DNA of 64,000 bases from Planococcus halocryophilus. GTDB taxonomy: Bacteria > Bacillota > Bacilli > Bacillales_A > Planococcaceae. A model generated the notes under the pieces. The model made no database searches. It was given only the letters and a program-made list of their open reading frames with translations, and was not told the origin of the DNA. Positions 37,104-46,145 of this stretch are shown piece after piece. Every line of letters starts with the position of its first letter. Positions within the stretch are counted from its first letter, which is position 1. The stretch lies in the NCBI RefSeq assembly GCF_022489025.1, contig NZ_JAKVTG010000006.1, positions 1-64,000 of the forward strand, in the 5' to 3' direction. The position numbers and the translations under genes are program-made.

Positions 37104-38270
37104 TTATTTCACCTCGGTTTCCAATTGTTGAGTAAATTGCTGGATTGCTTGTGCAGCCAATTGGCTTTTAACCATATCTTCCATAGGTGGGTTGTAAAGA
37201 CCAGCACGGACATTTAGGTAATGGCGGTGCATCGGATTGGCTTCTGAAAGTGCGCGAGATCCGACAATTTTCATCGCTTTGTCTACTATCTCCATGGCGG
37301 CATGGGTTACGGCTATTTTCGTTATATTTAAAGCTTCATCCATTTCTGCTTTATTGTCTGTTAAATTGTAACGTTCTACAGTGCCATATAAAAGGTGCCG
37401 AGCGGTAGTCAGCTGTAGTTCCATTTCACCGATTGTTTGTTGGATAGCTGGTGTCTCGGCAATAGGTTTTCCAAGTGATGCTGGCTTGTAATTAGCTGCA
37501 AACTCCACTGCATACGCTCTTGCAGCGGCAGCAATTCCGATATAACAAGCAGGAATATGAAGCAGCCAGCCTTTAGCGGTAGCTGTAACTCTTGAACGTT
37601 TCAGCGTATAGGTTTTGGGAATCCGGACATGATCGAGAAGTAAGGTATGGCTTGCAGTGCCCCTCATCGCTAGCATATCCCATGTTTCGTCTATTGATAC
37701 GCCGTCAAGTTGACGTGGAATAACAACTGTGATGACTTCGTCATTTTCTGTAGTTGCCGTTACAAAAATATAATCGAGTGCAGGTGCCATGGAAGTGTAG
37801 GTTTTTTGCCCGGTGACAATATATGAGTCGCCGTCGCTAACAGCCGTGGTGCGAGGCAATGCGCCTCTAGCAGGGCTACCAGCGTTTGCTTCTGTTGCAG
37901 CAGTATTAATGAATGCACCATTTGCGATTTCGGCCATTAGCCAATCTGCAGGTTCTTCAAGCCAATGGTGATTTTCAGTGTATTCCAAAACAATGCCAAC
38001 ATGCCATCCGATTGATAGAGCAGTCGCTCCAGAACCTTCCGCTATCGCTTCTTGTGCTAATACGTATTCATATAGTCCAAACCCTTGCCCGCCGTGTTCT
38101 TTAGGAAGAGTCAAGGTATGATAATTCATTTTTTTCAAATCGTTGATGTTTTCAAAAGGGAAAGAGCCGCGCTCATCCAGTTCCGGCTCACGAGATTGGA
38201 AAACTGGTTGCAAGGAACGAATTTGATCGATAAGTAATTGCTGCTGAGGTGTTTTGATAAATTGATTCAT
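37104..38270 (-). CDS. Acyl-CoA dehydrogenase family protein (YdbM-like)
   Basis: 388 residues. All three ACAD domains are present: N-terminal helices (about 1-115), middle beta domain (ATEANAGSPARGA, about 122-134, then WDMLAMRGTASHTLLLDHVRIP), C-terminal helical domain (about 225-375). The catalytic Glu position is not the common one of straight-chain enzymes; NPPMEDMVKSQ near residue 365 resembles the YdbM subgroup. FAD-dependent oxidation of an unknown acyl-CoA. First gene of a two-gene unit with the DUF3219 gene. CGGAAGGAGTC precedes the ATG. Confidence 0.82.
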   Translation of the reverse strand: MNQFIKTPQQQLLIDQIRSLQPVFQSREPELDERGSFPFENINDLKKMNYHTLTLPKEHGGQGFGLYEYVLAQEAIAEGSGATALSIGWHVGIVLEYTENHHWLEEPADWLMAEIANGAFINTAATEANAGSPARGALPRTTAVSDGDSYIVTGQKTYTSMAPALDYIFVTATTENDEVITVVIPRQLDGVSIDETWDMLAMRGTASHTLLLDHVRIPKTYTLKRSRVTATAKGWLLHIPACYIGIAAAARAYAVEFAANYKPASLGKPIAETPAIQQTIGEMELQLTTARHLLYGTVERYNLTDNKAEMDEALNITKIAVTHAAMEIVDKAMKIVGSRALSEANPMHRHYLNVRAGLYNPPMEDMVKSQLAAQAIQQFTQQLETEVK

Positions 38271-38342
38271 ACACTAGACTCCTTCCGTCTTAAGGCTGTC
38301 GAATCTACATGGCTGCCTCCGCTTTTCTTTTTACCGTACCAT

Positions 38343-38381
38343 AAAAAAGCCGTCAAAGCAGTAGATCAGGCTTTGACGGCT
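38343..38381 (-). terminator. Terminator of the YkvI-like gene
   Basis: AGCCGTCAAAGC / GCTTTGACGGCT stem, 10-nt loop, T run on the minus strand. Confidence 0.8.
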
Positions 38382-38396
38382 GGAGAAGATTTTTAG

Positions 38397-39452
38397 TTAG
38401 TGAAGATTCTTTTTATGTGGTTTTCGGATGTCGGCGACGATTAAAGCTCCGACGAGAAATAGGCCGAGATAACCAATGGTTGGATAAAACAGACTGACAA
38501 GGTTTTTGAACCCGACAAAGCTTAATACATAGGCGACAAGCACAACAGCAGTAATGAAAATTCGAGATTTTGTTGTGCCCATTACCACAAAGCGCGCCGA
38601 GAATGAAAAGAGCATGCTGACTGCGGTATTGTAAATCATACCGAAAAGAATGAAAGACATAAAAATACCGAGAATAGGGGAGAGGTTATCGGCAATTAGT
38701 AGCAATGGCATTGCTGAGCTGCCGACTACATCGACTTGTGAGAAAATCGCCAAATGACTCAAGATGATAAGGCCACCTAGAATCAGACCGCCAATCAAGC
38801 CACCACGTGCTGCAACTTTTTCGTCTTTTTCAGTTCCGCCCATTACAATTGCCATTGAAGCTCCGACGGCAATATTAAACGATACATAATTAATGGCAGA
38901 TAGGAACCAGTTTGGCAAAGCCGACTCTTGATCGTTTGCAATTGGGTCTAATGATGCGAAAGTGGCATCCATCGTCCAAAGACTGTAGGCGGCTAGACCG
39001 ATAACGGCAATGATTAAAAATGGCGTGATGCTGCCGATGATGGCGATTACTTTTTTTACGTTTAACATAATCGTCAAAGCAACTAAAATCGCCATGACTG
39101 TACTGCCAAGTGGAGCAGGTAAATTGAATTGCTGTGAGAAAATCGAACCTGCTCCGGCAATCATAACAACGCCTACTCCAAATAAAGTTAGGATAATTAT
39201 GTAATCAACGATAGAACCAATTACTTTTCCACTGATTCCAAAAATGGCTTCTTTATGTGACGTTGTTTTCATCCGGCTTCCAAGCCGAGTTAAACTCATT
39301 CCTAAATAGGCAAATAAAGCGGTTGCAAGAATAGCTGCGATTGTTCCCATATAGCCGAAGCTTGTAAAGTATTGGAGAATTTCTTGACCCGAAGCAAATC
39401 CGGCTCCGACGATGATGCCAACAAAGGCACTACCCATTCTTAAACTTTTCAT
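38397..39452 (-). CDS. YkvI-family membrane transporter
   Basis: 351 residues with about 10 membrane helices. GIIVGAGFASGQEILQYFTS (about 10-29) is the unwound first helix typical of LeuT-fold amino-acid-type carriers and of the YkvI group. Probably a cation-coupled transporter; substrate unknown. The ATG at 39452 is chosen because TAGGAGGAACATC precedes it; an ATG at 39527 would add 25 polar residues without a ribosome site. Single gene. Confidence 0.8.
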   Translation of the reverse strand: MKSLRMGSAFVGIIVGAGFASGQEILQYFTSFGYMGTIAAILATALFAYLGMSLTRLGSRMKTTSHKEAIFGISGKVIGSIVDYIIILTLFGVGVVMIAGAGSIFSQQFNLPAPLGSTVMAILVALTIMLNVKKVIAIIGSITPFLIIAVIGLAAYSLWTMDATFASLDPIANDQESALPNWFLSAINYVSFNIAVGASMAIVMGGTEKDEKVAARGGLIGGLILGGLIILSHLAIFSQVDVVGSSAMPLLLIADNLSPILGIFMSFILFGMIYNTAVSMLFSFSARFVVMGTTKSRIFITAVVLVAYVLSFVGFKNLVSLFYPTIGYLGLFLVGALIVADIRKPHKKNLH

Positions 39453-39644
39453 GATGTTCCTCCTAGATGCTGTTAATGCATGGGTAAGTTTTTTAAAAAT
39501 TGTAAAATTCTTATTTAAATATAACAAAAGAAGTGAAGCAGTACAATTGAAAAAGCAATAGTAATATAAGTAGCTTGGTGAATTTAAGGATTAGAGTACG
39601 TAAAATTAAACAGTTAAGAATAATGAAAAATGGCGGGAGAAGTA

Positions 39645-39683
39645 CGCAAAAAAGCATCGCCAGTTTCAACTGGCGATGCTTTA
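39645..39683 (-). terminator. Terminator of the YflT-like gene
   Basis: AAAGCATCGCCAGT / ACTGGCGATGCTTT 14-bp stem with loop TTCA; T run on the minus strand. Confidence 0.85.
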
Positions 39684-39691
39684 ACAAATAA

Positions 39692-40021
39692 CTAGTTTAA
39701 ATCTTTGTTTGCGATAATAACTAATTTGCCTTTATCAAGTTCTTCTTCGTACTCTGCTGCTTCTTGTGTGGATAAACCAGCTGCTGCCATTTTAGCACGT
39801 AATTCGTCGCCTCGTGAAACAGTCATATTTTTCATGCTGTCTAAAAAGCCTTGTTCTTTCATGCCTACTTCTTCTGTGTCCAATGCTTTTGTAATATCTT
39901 TGCCACGTTTTTTATCATGTGCAAAAATATAGATATCATCGTGCGTATAGCCTTGTGTTTCTAATTTTTCAATTTCCGATTTTGCTTGAAGTGCGTTTTC
40001 GACTGTCATTTTCAAAGTCAA
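39692..40021 (-). CDS. General stress protein 17M-like (YflT domain)
   Basis: 109 residues. N-terminal NALQAKSEIEKLETQGYTHDDIYIFAHD (beta-alpha-beta) is the YflT/GSP17M stress-domain signature; the C-terminus ends in GKLVIIANKDLN. In Bacillus this family is sigma-B induced; the biochemical role is unknown. A TTG at 40021 is the best start: GGAGGG lies 6 nt before it. A sigma-B-like promoter precedes it by about 35 bp. Single gene, divergent from the YhfI-like gene. Confidence 0.8.
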   Translation of the reverse strand: MTLKMTVENALQAKSEIEKLETQGYTHDDIYIFAHDKKRGKDITKALDTEEVGMKEQGFLDSMKNMTVSRGDELRAKMAAAGLSTQEAAEYEEELDKGKLVIIANKDLN

Positions 40022-40055
40022 TGTAATCCCTCCAATTAATTTCTTATTACTATGC

Positions 40056-40081
40056 ATACCACAGCGGATTAAAGCTTAAAC
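40056..40081 (-). promoter_or_regulatory. Candidate sigma-B promoter of the YflT-like gene
   Basis: On the minus strand: exact GTTTAA (40076-40081), 14-bp spacer, TGGTAT (40056-40061, 5 of 6 to GGGTAT). The expected regulon for this family. Confidence 0.6.
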
Positions 40082-40137
40082 AAAAAGTGTCCAATAATCA
40101 GTTATACTAAAGAAAAGTGAAGTGAGGAGTGGTTTTT

Positions 40138-40872
40138 TTGAAGGTTATTCCAATTGGTATTTGGGGAGGTTATCCCAACAAAAATGAAGCAACTTCCGCA
40201 TTTTTAATCGAACAAGATGGCTTTCGTTGTTTAGTGGATTGTGGGAGTGGTGTATTAGGAGCTGTTCAAAATTATACGGAATTACGTGAGTTAGATGCGG
40301 TAATCATCAGTCATTACCATCCGGATCATGTGGCTGATATTGGTGTATTGCAACATGCTGCCATGGTTGGTATGCAATTGAAAGAGTGGAATACGCCACT
40401 ATACATCTATGCGCATGATAAAGATCTAGAAGAATTTAACAAGCTTTCTTATAAAGGCGTTACAGAAGGTCGTGCGATACAAGCTTCGGAAACACTGGAG
40501 CTTGGACCGTGGCAAGTTACGTTTTGTGAAACGATTCACCCTGTCTATTGTTTGGCTATGAGATTTACTGCAAACGATCAAACGGCTGTATTTACTGCAG
40601 ATACCGCTTGGAAAGATGAATTGGTCGATTTTTCACAGGGAGCGGATCTTTTAGTCGCAGAGTCGAATCTATACGAAAAGTATATTGGTATTATTGGGGG
40701 CCACATGAGTGGTAGCCAAGCGGGGAAACTTGCTGAACAGGCTAATGCCAAGCAATTGCTATTGACGCACCTTCCGCAATACGGCGAGTTAAATGAAATT
40801 TTAGAATCGGCAAAATCTACTTACACCGGTGAAGTCGAGTTTGCGGTAATCGGTAAAACCTATCAAATTTGA
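40138..40872 (+). CDS. MBL-fold metallo-hydrolase (YhfI-like)
   Basis: 244 residues. IGIWGGYPNKNEATSAFLIE (about 5-24) and the metal motif SHYHPDHVAD (about 61-70) are characteristic of YhfI, related to tRNase Z/ElaC-type phosphodiesterase-fold hydrolases; GGHMSGSQAGKLAEQ supplies a further histidine and FTADTAWKDE (about 154-163) another acidic ligand. Cytoplasmic; substrate unknown. TTG at 40138 is preferred because GTGAGGAG precedes it by 8 nt. Single gene. Confidence 0.85.
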   Translation: MKVIPIGIWGGYPNKNEATSAFLIEQDGFRCLVDCGSGVLGAVQNYTELRELDAVIISHYHPDHVADIGVLQHAAMVGMQLKEWNTPLYIYAHDKDLEEFNKLSYKGVTEGRAIQASETLELGPWQVTFCETIHPVYCLAMRFTANDQTAVFTADTAWKDELVDFSQGADLLVAESNLYEKYIGIIGGHMSGSQAGKLAEQANAKQLLLTHLPQYGELNEILESAKSTYTGEVEFAVIGKTYQI

Positions 40873-41031
40873 TGTTGCAGAGATAAGCAGATAGTTTGTA
40901 TACCTAATAGGTTCCTTCTATTCTTTAAGTACATGCTAAGCAAATTGAAAATATCGCCACGGTCTAATTACTTAGGAGAAAACTGATTCTTTTATTGTCT
41001 GTCTAGAGAAAAAAGACTGGAGGAGAATAAG

Positions 41032-41676
41032 ATGAAAATAGGGATTATTGGGGCAACAGGAAAAGCGGGTAATTTGATATTAAAAGAAGCGCTAAGAAGG
41101 CGCCATGAAGTAACTGCGATTATTAGAGATTCACAAAAAGCAGAAAATCTAAATGTGCCAATTGTCGAAAAAGATGTTTTTAGTTTAACGGCGGAAGATT
41201 TATCTCCATTTGAAGTGGTCGTCAATGCATTTGGTGTACCACCTGAAAAGGCAGGACAACATATTGAAGCAGGCAAAATTTTGATTGATGCACTTAAAGG
41301 TGCACCAAATACTCGCTTGATCGTAGTCGGGGGTGCTGGCAGTTTATTTGTGGATGAAGCACGAACAACTCGTCTAGCAGAAACTCCCGAGTTTCCTGAA
41401 GCATTTAAATCAATTGCTAATGGCCAAGCGCAAAATTTAGCTGATTTGGAAAGAGCAGAAGGAATTCGCTGGACGTTTTTGAGCCCGGCAGCATTTTTCG
41501 ATCCGAAAGGTCACCGTACAGGTCGTTATCAAAAAGGTGATGATGGGTTTATCGTCAATAGTAAAGGCAAGAGTTATATTAGTTATGCTGATTACGCTAT
41601 TGCGCTTGTCGATGAAATCGAAAGTGGGGAGCATCAAAATAGACGGTTTACCGTTGTTTCTGAAAATCATCTATAG
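41032..41676 (+). CDS. NAD(P)-binding protein, atypical SDR (NmrA/YwnB-like)
   Basis: 214 residues. GIIGATGKAGNLILKEALRR (residues 3-22) is the atypical-SDR nucleotide loop; VVGGAGSLFVD (about 98-108) and FLSPAAFFDP (about 147-156) are usual in the NAD(P)H-binding YwnB/YhfK-like subgroup. Predicted cytoplasmic flavin- or NADP-linked reductase or redox sensor; substrate unknown. GGAGGAGAATAAG precedes the ATG. Single gene with terminator. Confidence 0.82.
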   Translation: MKIGIIGATGKAGNLILKEALRRRHEVTAIIRDSQKAENLNVPIVEKDVFSLTAEDLSPFEVVVNAFGVPPEKAGQHIEAGKILIDALKGAPNTRLIVVGGAGSLFVDEARTTRLAETPEFPEAFKSIANGQAQNLADLERAEGIRWTFLSPAAFFDPKGHRTGRYQKGDDGFIVNSKGKSYISYADYAIALVDEIESGEHQNRRFTVVSENHL

Positions 41677-41678
41677 TT

Positions 41679-41716
41679 AGAAAAAGCCGGTTTCTAAGAA
41701 AATCGGCTTTTTCTAT
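41679..41716 (+). terminator. Terminator of the NAD(P)-binding protein gene
   Basis: AGAAAAAGCCG / CGGCTTTTTCT stem, 14-nt loop. Confidence 0.7.
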
Positions 41717-41838
41717 TCATGGAGTTATCAACTATTGAAGAACATCTGCCATGAAATGTTCACGTTCCTTAATTAAACAGCAACATGAATCATGTATAAT
41801 AAGATGAAACTTGAGGTTTAAAGGTGGGAATCAACACA

Positions 41839-42105
41839 ATGGATTTTTTATATTTTCCTGAAGACAAATCGGAATACATCCCTGGGATTATTTCTGTCGT
41901 AATTATATTCATATTGTCTGTACTGATCGTACGGTTATTAGTTAAAGCTTCACGTAAGCAAGTGAAAAGTTTAGAAGAGCAAGGTTATCCCGTTGTTTAT
42001 AAAGACGGTTTTGACGAAGGCCAGACAGAAGAAGAAATCTTAGAACCGCAAAAAGCAGCAGATTACGCAAACGACAAGAAAACACGTGAGAAAAAAGAGA
42101 CCTGA
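41839..42105 (+). CDS. Small single-pass membrane protein
   Basis: 88 residues. Short N-terminal outside segment, one hydrophobic helix (IPGIISVVIIFILSVLIV, about 14-32), then a charged cytoplasmic tail with many Glu and Lys. No known domain. ATG at 41839 is preferred over GTG at 41824 because AAGGTGGG precedes it. A TTAAAC-N16-TATAAT promoter (41773-41800) is plausible. Function unknown. Confidence 0.65.
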   Translation: MDFLYFPEDKSEYIPGIISVVIIFILSVLIVRLLVKASRKQVKSLEEQGYPVVYKDGFDEGQTEEEILEPQKAADYANDKKTREKKET

Positions 42106-42125
42106 CAGCCGTCAGGTCTTTTTTT
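42098..42125 (+). terminator. Terminator of the small membrane protein gene
   Basis: AGACCTGAC / GTCAGGTCT stem with loop AGCC and a long T run. Confidence 0.85.
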
Positions 42126-42188
42126 GGTTCTTTCACTAGGTGTATACTGGAATCACTTGATGAAAATGAAGAGATGGGGGCATTGTTT

Positions 42189-43472
42189 ATGAAGAATATC
42201 TTTGGCGGAGTGCAATGGGCGGTTTTTCTAATTGCTTCTTCCATCGCAGCACCAATCGCAATTGCCAGTATTTTTGGCATGGATACAACGGATACCGCTC
42301 TCTTCTTACAGCGCACGATGTTTGTTTTAGGAATTGCTTGTTTAGTACAAGCCTTTATTGGACACCGTATGCCAATCAATGAAGGACCAGCCGGCTTATG
42401 GTGGGGAATATTTATTGTTTACGCTGGATTAGTCGGCATTATGTATGCAACTATGGAAGAATCTCTTCAAGCCTTGCAAAGCGGGTTATTGTACAGTGGC
42501 GTGTTGTTTATCGTGTTTGCCTATACAGGTCTCGTTGATAAGCTAAAAGTTTTGTTTACCCCAACTATCACTTTTGTTTATCTTTTGTTATTGGTCCTTC
42601 AAATCAGTGAGTCGATTATTGCAGGTTTATTGGGCATCGTAACAGAAGGAGATCCAGTAGATGGCACGGTCTTGCTAGGTAGTATAATAGTTATCCTATT
42701 AACTTTCTTTTTCATGAATCATAAAATGCCATGGATTAGCCGTTACTCGGTGTTGTTTGCAATTGCTACAGGTTGGTTCATTTTCTGGATTCTTGGCAAA
42801 TTACCAGAAACTGCAGAGAGCACAGGTGCATTAATATCCTTGCCAGAGATGCTCGTTTTTGGGCCGTTAATCTGGGATAGTGGCATGTTTGTAACTGCCT
42901 TGTTTTTAACGATTTTGTTGCTTGCCAATATGATGGCGTCGATTCGCGTTATGGAAAGTGTACTAAAGAATTCCTTTTCGATTCATGCGCCTGACCGAGT
43001 TAAACAAGCATCAGCAGCCTCGGGTATTAATCATATTGTAGCGGGATTGTTTTCTTCTATCGGACCCGTGCCGATTTCAGGAGCGGCTGGATTTGTTAGT
43101 GCGACTAGAACACCTACGCTTAGACCTTTTATTTTCGGAGGCATGCTAGTAGTGTTGATTAGTTTTTTTCCGACACTCATGGCAATTCTGGCTTCTCTTC
43201 CAGCTCCGGTAGCCTATGCTGTTATCTTTGCGGTATTTACCAAAATGGTTGAGATGGCTTTTGTTGAATTAGAAAATGAAAAAGACAGGCTACATTCTTA
43301 TAAAGTGGCAGCTTTCGGATTGATGAGTGGAGTTGGGATTATGTTTGTTTCCCCAGAAAGCATGGCCAACTTGCCATCGGTTATCGCAGCGACATTATCA
43401 AATGGATTAATCACCGGAACCATTATTGCGATTTTTGTAGAACAGTTATTGTTGCGGAAAAAGACATCATAA
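42189..43472 (+). CDS. NCS2-family nucleobase permease (YwdJ-like)
   Basis: 427 residues, about 12-14 membrane segments. The overall pattern and the conserved block SSIGPVPISGAAGFVSATRTPTLRP (about 297-321, between helices) resemble NCS2/uracil-xanthine permeases, in particular Bacillus YwdJ; substrate-binding residues cannot be assigned by eye. Probable proton-coupled uptake of a purine or pyrimidine. GATGGGGG lies 8 nt before the ATG at 42189. Single gene with a strong terminator. Confidence 0.78.
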   Translation: MKNIFGGVQWAVFLIASSIAAPIAIASIFGMDTTDTALFLQRTMFVLGIACLVQAFIGHRMPINEGPAGLWWGIFIVYAGLVGIMYATMEESLQALQSGLLYSGVLFIVFAYTGLVDKLKVLFTPTITFVYLLLLVLQISESIIAGLLGIVTEGDPVDGTVLLGSIIVILLTFFFMNHKMPWISRYSVLFAIATGWFIFWILGKLPETAESTGALISLPEMLVFGPLIWDSGMFVTALFLTILLLANMMASIRVMESVLKNSFSIHAPDRVKQASAASGINHIVAGLFSSIGPVPISGAAGFVSATRTPTLRPFIFGGMLVVLISFFPTLMAILASLPAPVAYAVIFAVFTKMVEMAFVELENEKDRLHSYKVAAFGLMSGVGIMFVSPESMANLPSVIAATLSNGLITGTIIAIFVEQLLLRKKTS

Positions 43473-43473
43473 C

Positions 43474-43515
43474 AAAAGCCGGACGCGAGTAGTAAATGCG
43501 TCCGGCTTTTGTTAT
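43474..43515 (+). terminator. Terminator of the permease gene
   Basis: AAAAGCCGGACGC / GCGTCCGGCTTTT stem with an 11-nt loop, then GTTATTGT. Confidence 0.8.
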
Positions 43516-43636
43516 TGTCTAGGCTCCAGCGGCTAGCTCTTTGGGTCATAAGCCATTTTGGCTGTGCGGCAAAGAACACCGCTTCGCCAATCTGTCCTAT
43601 GCCCGGCAGAGCTACACAGCCGCTTATGCTTTTCTA
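43515..43636. repeat. Intergenic repeat, copy 1
   Basis: About 122 bp, starting TTGTCTAGGCTCCAGCGGCTAG and ending CAGCCGCTTATGCTTTTCTAT. It shares its ends and several internal blocks with copy 2. The ends are inversely complementary (GCGGCTAGCTCT with AGAGCTACACAGCCGC), so it folds on itself. GC-rich against its surroundings. Confidence 0.75.
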
Positions 43637-43637
43637 T

Positions 43638-43758
43638 TTGTCTAGCTCCAGCGGCCAGTCCCTCGGGGTCTTAAGTCAGCCCACTACGGAAATCGGGATT
43701 TCCTGCGTGTTCTGTCTTAAGCCTGTCGGGACTATACAGCCGCTTATGCTTTTCTATT
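43638..43758. repeat. Intergenic repeat, copy 2
   Basis: About 121 bp, starting TTGTCTAGCTCCAGCGGCCAG and ending identically to copy 1 (CAGCCGCTTATGCTTTTCTAT). Copies are in direct tandem. Overlaps the last codons of pepF by a few bases. Confidence 0.75.
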
Positions 43759-45565
43759 CAGCTTCGATTTCTTCTGTTAGTTTCACGAGTTCATCGATCA
43801 GTTCGCCGATATAGGCGATGGTGTCACGGAGCGGTTGTTCGCTGGTGATGTCGACGCCGGCCATTTGTGCTAGTTCGACTGGATTTTTAGTACCACCAGC
43901 TTTAAGAACTTCTAGCCATTCATCGACAGCAGGTTGTCCTTCTTTTAAAATGCGTTTAGATACTTGTGTGGAGATGGTTAAACCAGCACTGTACGTGTAA
44001 GGGTATAAGCCCATGTAATAATGCGGTTGGCGCATCCAAGTTAACTCGGCACCCTCATTTATTTCTACAGTATCTCCCCAGAATTCTTCTAGTACACCAC
44101 GTTTGATCGAATTCAAAATTCCGGCATTCACACTTTGTCCTGCATCAATGCGCTCGTATACTTTACGCTGATAAGCGGCTTCAAGCAAATGAGTAACAAA
44201 GTTATGGTAATAAGTTCTGGCAACGATTGATGAAATGACCCAACGTTTAAATTTCGGATCCTCTGAGTTTTTCAATAAATGATTAGCAACGAGCATTTCG
44301 TTCATTGTTGAAGGTGCTTCAATAAAGTAAAGAGAAGGTCTTCCATTAAAGATATTTTGTTCTTGATGTGCATGATAAAAATGTCCAGCGTGACCAAGTT
44401 CATGAGCCAGCACAAAAACCTCATTCATACGACCTGTCCAAGAAATCAAAATATAGGGATGATCGCCGTAAGGACTTGAACAAAAAGCACCTGTTGATTT
44501 TCCTTTGTTTTGTGCAAAATCAATCCATCTTTCAGAATAAGAACGATCAACCATTTCCAGATAATCAGGTCCCATAATCGAAAGCGCATCGTCAATATAC
44601 TGTTTGGATTCAGCTACTGTAATCTCCGGTTCATAGCTTGGATCTAAAGAAATTTTCAAATCAGCAAAGGTCATCTGATCAAGTCCATGAACTTTCTGCA
44701 ATAATTTCGCGTATTTTCGCATATGAGGTGCTAATTCTGACGTGATCAAATCAATTTGGCGATCGTAAAGAGAACGGTCTACTTCTTGACTAAATAAAAG
44801 GAAGTCAAAAATACTGTCATAACCCCGCAAATCGGCAGTGGTTTTTTCCATCTGCAATTGCATATCATAAGTTTTTGCTGTTGTTTGTTGATACTCTTTT
44901 AATTTTTTAGAAAAAGCATCAAATGCTGCACGTCTGAGTTCGGTATTTGTTTCAGCTTCCCAGTCACCTTCAAAAGAGCCATAGCTTAAAGGGTACTTCT
45001 GGCCGTTTACTTCAAAGTCTTCAAAATCGATATCGCCCATTTTCGTTGTATTGTAAAGTCCATAAGGTGCGCTAAAAGTAGAAGAATAAGCAGCTAAACT
45101 TTTTTCAGCTTCTGGATGTAATTGATAAGGTTTTTTACGAAGTAATTTTTTTAAGAATACACGGAATTCCGTTGATTCTTCCATCGCTTTCTCGAGTGTT
45201 TCAGTTGGTAAAGCGAGAAGCTCACTTGTGATAAAAGACAATTGACTACCGATTTTAGCGGCAGTAGCTCCAAATTTACTTGCTTGTAATTGAGCTTCGT
45301 CATTGGTTTGATCTGTGCTTGCTGTTAAATTTGCATGAGTACTCAATAAAACCATTTTTTCCATAAACGTCATGTACGCTGTTAAGACCAGAGTAATTGT
45401 TTTGGTATCCATAATTGTGCCTTGAAAGTTTTTGTTTAAAGCTTCTGCTTGTTGTTCTAAGTCTTCTAATTGTTGATTGAAGTCAGGTGAACTACTAATT
45501 AGACTGGATAAATCCCATGTTTCTTCGACAGGAACAGCTGAGCGTACAGGTAAACTTTTAACCAA
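43754..45565 (-). CDS. pepF: Oligoendopeptidase F (M3 family)
   Basis: 603 residues, normal for the family. Zinc motif HELGH in LAHELGHAGHFYHA (about residues 388-401) with downstream Glu in EAPSTMNEML (about 416-425), and the C-terminal YPYTYSAGLTISTQVS signature are intact. It cleaves oligopeptides of 7-17 residues in the cytoplasm. TTG at 45565 is chosen since GAGGAGAG precedes it; upstream ATG codons are not supported by a ribosome site. Ends at the tandem repeat, so no classical terminator was seen. Confidence 0.92.
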   Translation of the reverse strand: MVKSLPVRSAVPVEETWDLSSLISSSPDFNQQLEDLEQQAEALNKNFQGTIMDTKTITLVLTAYMTFMEKMVLLSTHANLTASTDQTNDEAQLQASKFGATAAKIGSQLSFITSELLALPTETLEKAMEESTEFRVFLKKLLRKKPYQLHPEAEKSLAAYSSTFSAPYGLYNTTKMGDIDFEDFEVNGQKYPLSYGSFEGDWEAETNTELRRAAFDAFSKKLKEYQQTTAKTYDMQLQMEKTTADLRGYDSIFDFLLFSQEVDRSLYDRQIDLITSELAPHMRKYAKLLQKVHGLDQMTFADLKISLDPSYEPEITVAESKQYIDDALSIMGPDYLEMVDRSYSERWIDFAQNKGKSTGAFCSSPYGDHPYILISWTGRMNEVFVLAHELGHAGHFYHAHQEQNIFNGRPSLYFIEAPSTMNEMLVANHLLKNSEDPKFKRWVISSIVARTYYHNFVTHLLEAAYQRKVYERIDAGQSVNAGILNSIKRGVLEEFWGDTVEINEGAELTWMRQPHYYMGLYPYTYSAGLTISTQVSKRILKEGQPAVDEWLEVLKAGGTKNPVELAQMAGVDITSEQPLRDTIAYIGELIDELVKLTEEIEAE

Positions 45566-45675
45566 ATAAATCTCTCCTCTATGTATTACGGATTTCGAAC
45601 TAATTATTAGTATAATAGGCAATTGAAGAAATGTAAAAAAAATAGTTAAGAATATAAAAAAAAATTAAAAAATAG

Positions 45676-45702
45676 GTTTAAGTCTATCATAAGGGTGGGT
45701 AC
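45676..45702 (+). promoter_or_regulatory. Candidate sigma-B promoter of an unannotated transcript
   Basis: Exact GTTTAA (45676-45681), 15-bp spacer, GGGTAC (45697-45702, 5 of 6 to GGGTAT). No protein gene starts downstream until 46252, beyond a terminator. Confidence 0.5.
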
Positions 45703-45708
45703 TATATA

Positions 45709-46145
45709 AATACAAGGCGGAATTACCGTTGAAAGACACGACTGGATTCGATTCAGAATCGCCTTTTAACGAGAAACTGCACAGCCTTGGCGGGAAATTT
45801 GCTTTACTGACGATATTCACTCTTGTCAGGAACCATAGTTAATCGGGTTTCTATCCGGAAAGTGTTTCAAACAGTAAGTTGTAAGTTTTTTGTGGAAGTG
45901 CAATTGAAAGCCTGACTGCAGAACCAAAAATTCACTGAGAAGTAGATGTGAACCTAATTGCCTTATTGGCAAATGACAGTCAGCGTAACTAAACTGCAAT
46001 GACGAGGGTTTCGTATTCGTCAGAGATTTTCAGTTTGTAGAAAGAATTTAATAAGATTTTCCGCGTGCAAAAAATCTCTCAGGATTTTCGAGAGATGGAA
46101 AAAGAAAAAGGCATGATCTGATGAAAAGGATCATGCTTTTTTCTT
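45709..46145 (+). ncRNA. Candidate stress-induced non-coding RNA (or very small ORF transcript)
   Basis: Inferred from a sigma-B-like promoter at 45676-45702 and an intrinsic terminator at 46109-46145 that no known plus-strand gene needs. Predicted transcript about 430 nt with several hairpins. A 37-codon reading frame from TTG 45729 to TAA 45842, preceded by AAGGCGG, is the only small ORF of note and is not convincing. I do not recognise a known RNA family (not tmRNA, not RNase P). Confidence 0.35.
46109..46145 (+). terminator. Orphan intrinsic terminator
   Basis: GGCATGATC / GATCATGCT stem with a 10-nt loop and six T, then CTTTGG. T run on the plus strand; no plus-strand CDS precedes it. 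Confidence 0.8.

Noticed and set aside
36978-37217. 79-codon plus-strand frame over the DUF3219/acyl-CoA dehydrogenase junction
   Set aside because: Antisense to two well-supported genes and low-complexity hydrophobic; shadow frame.
45729-45842. 37-codon frame starting TTG within the orphan-terminator region
   Set aside because: Short, no recognisable pattern, weakly supported by AAGGCGG. Kept only as a possibility in the ncRNA entry.
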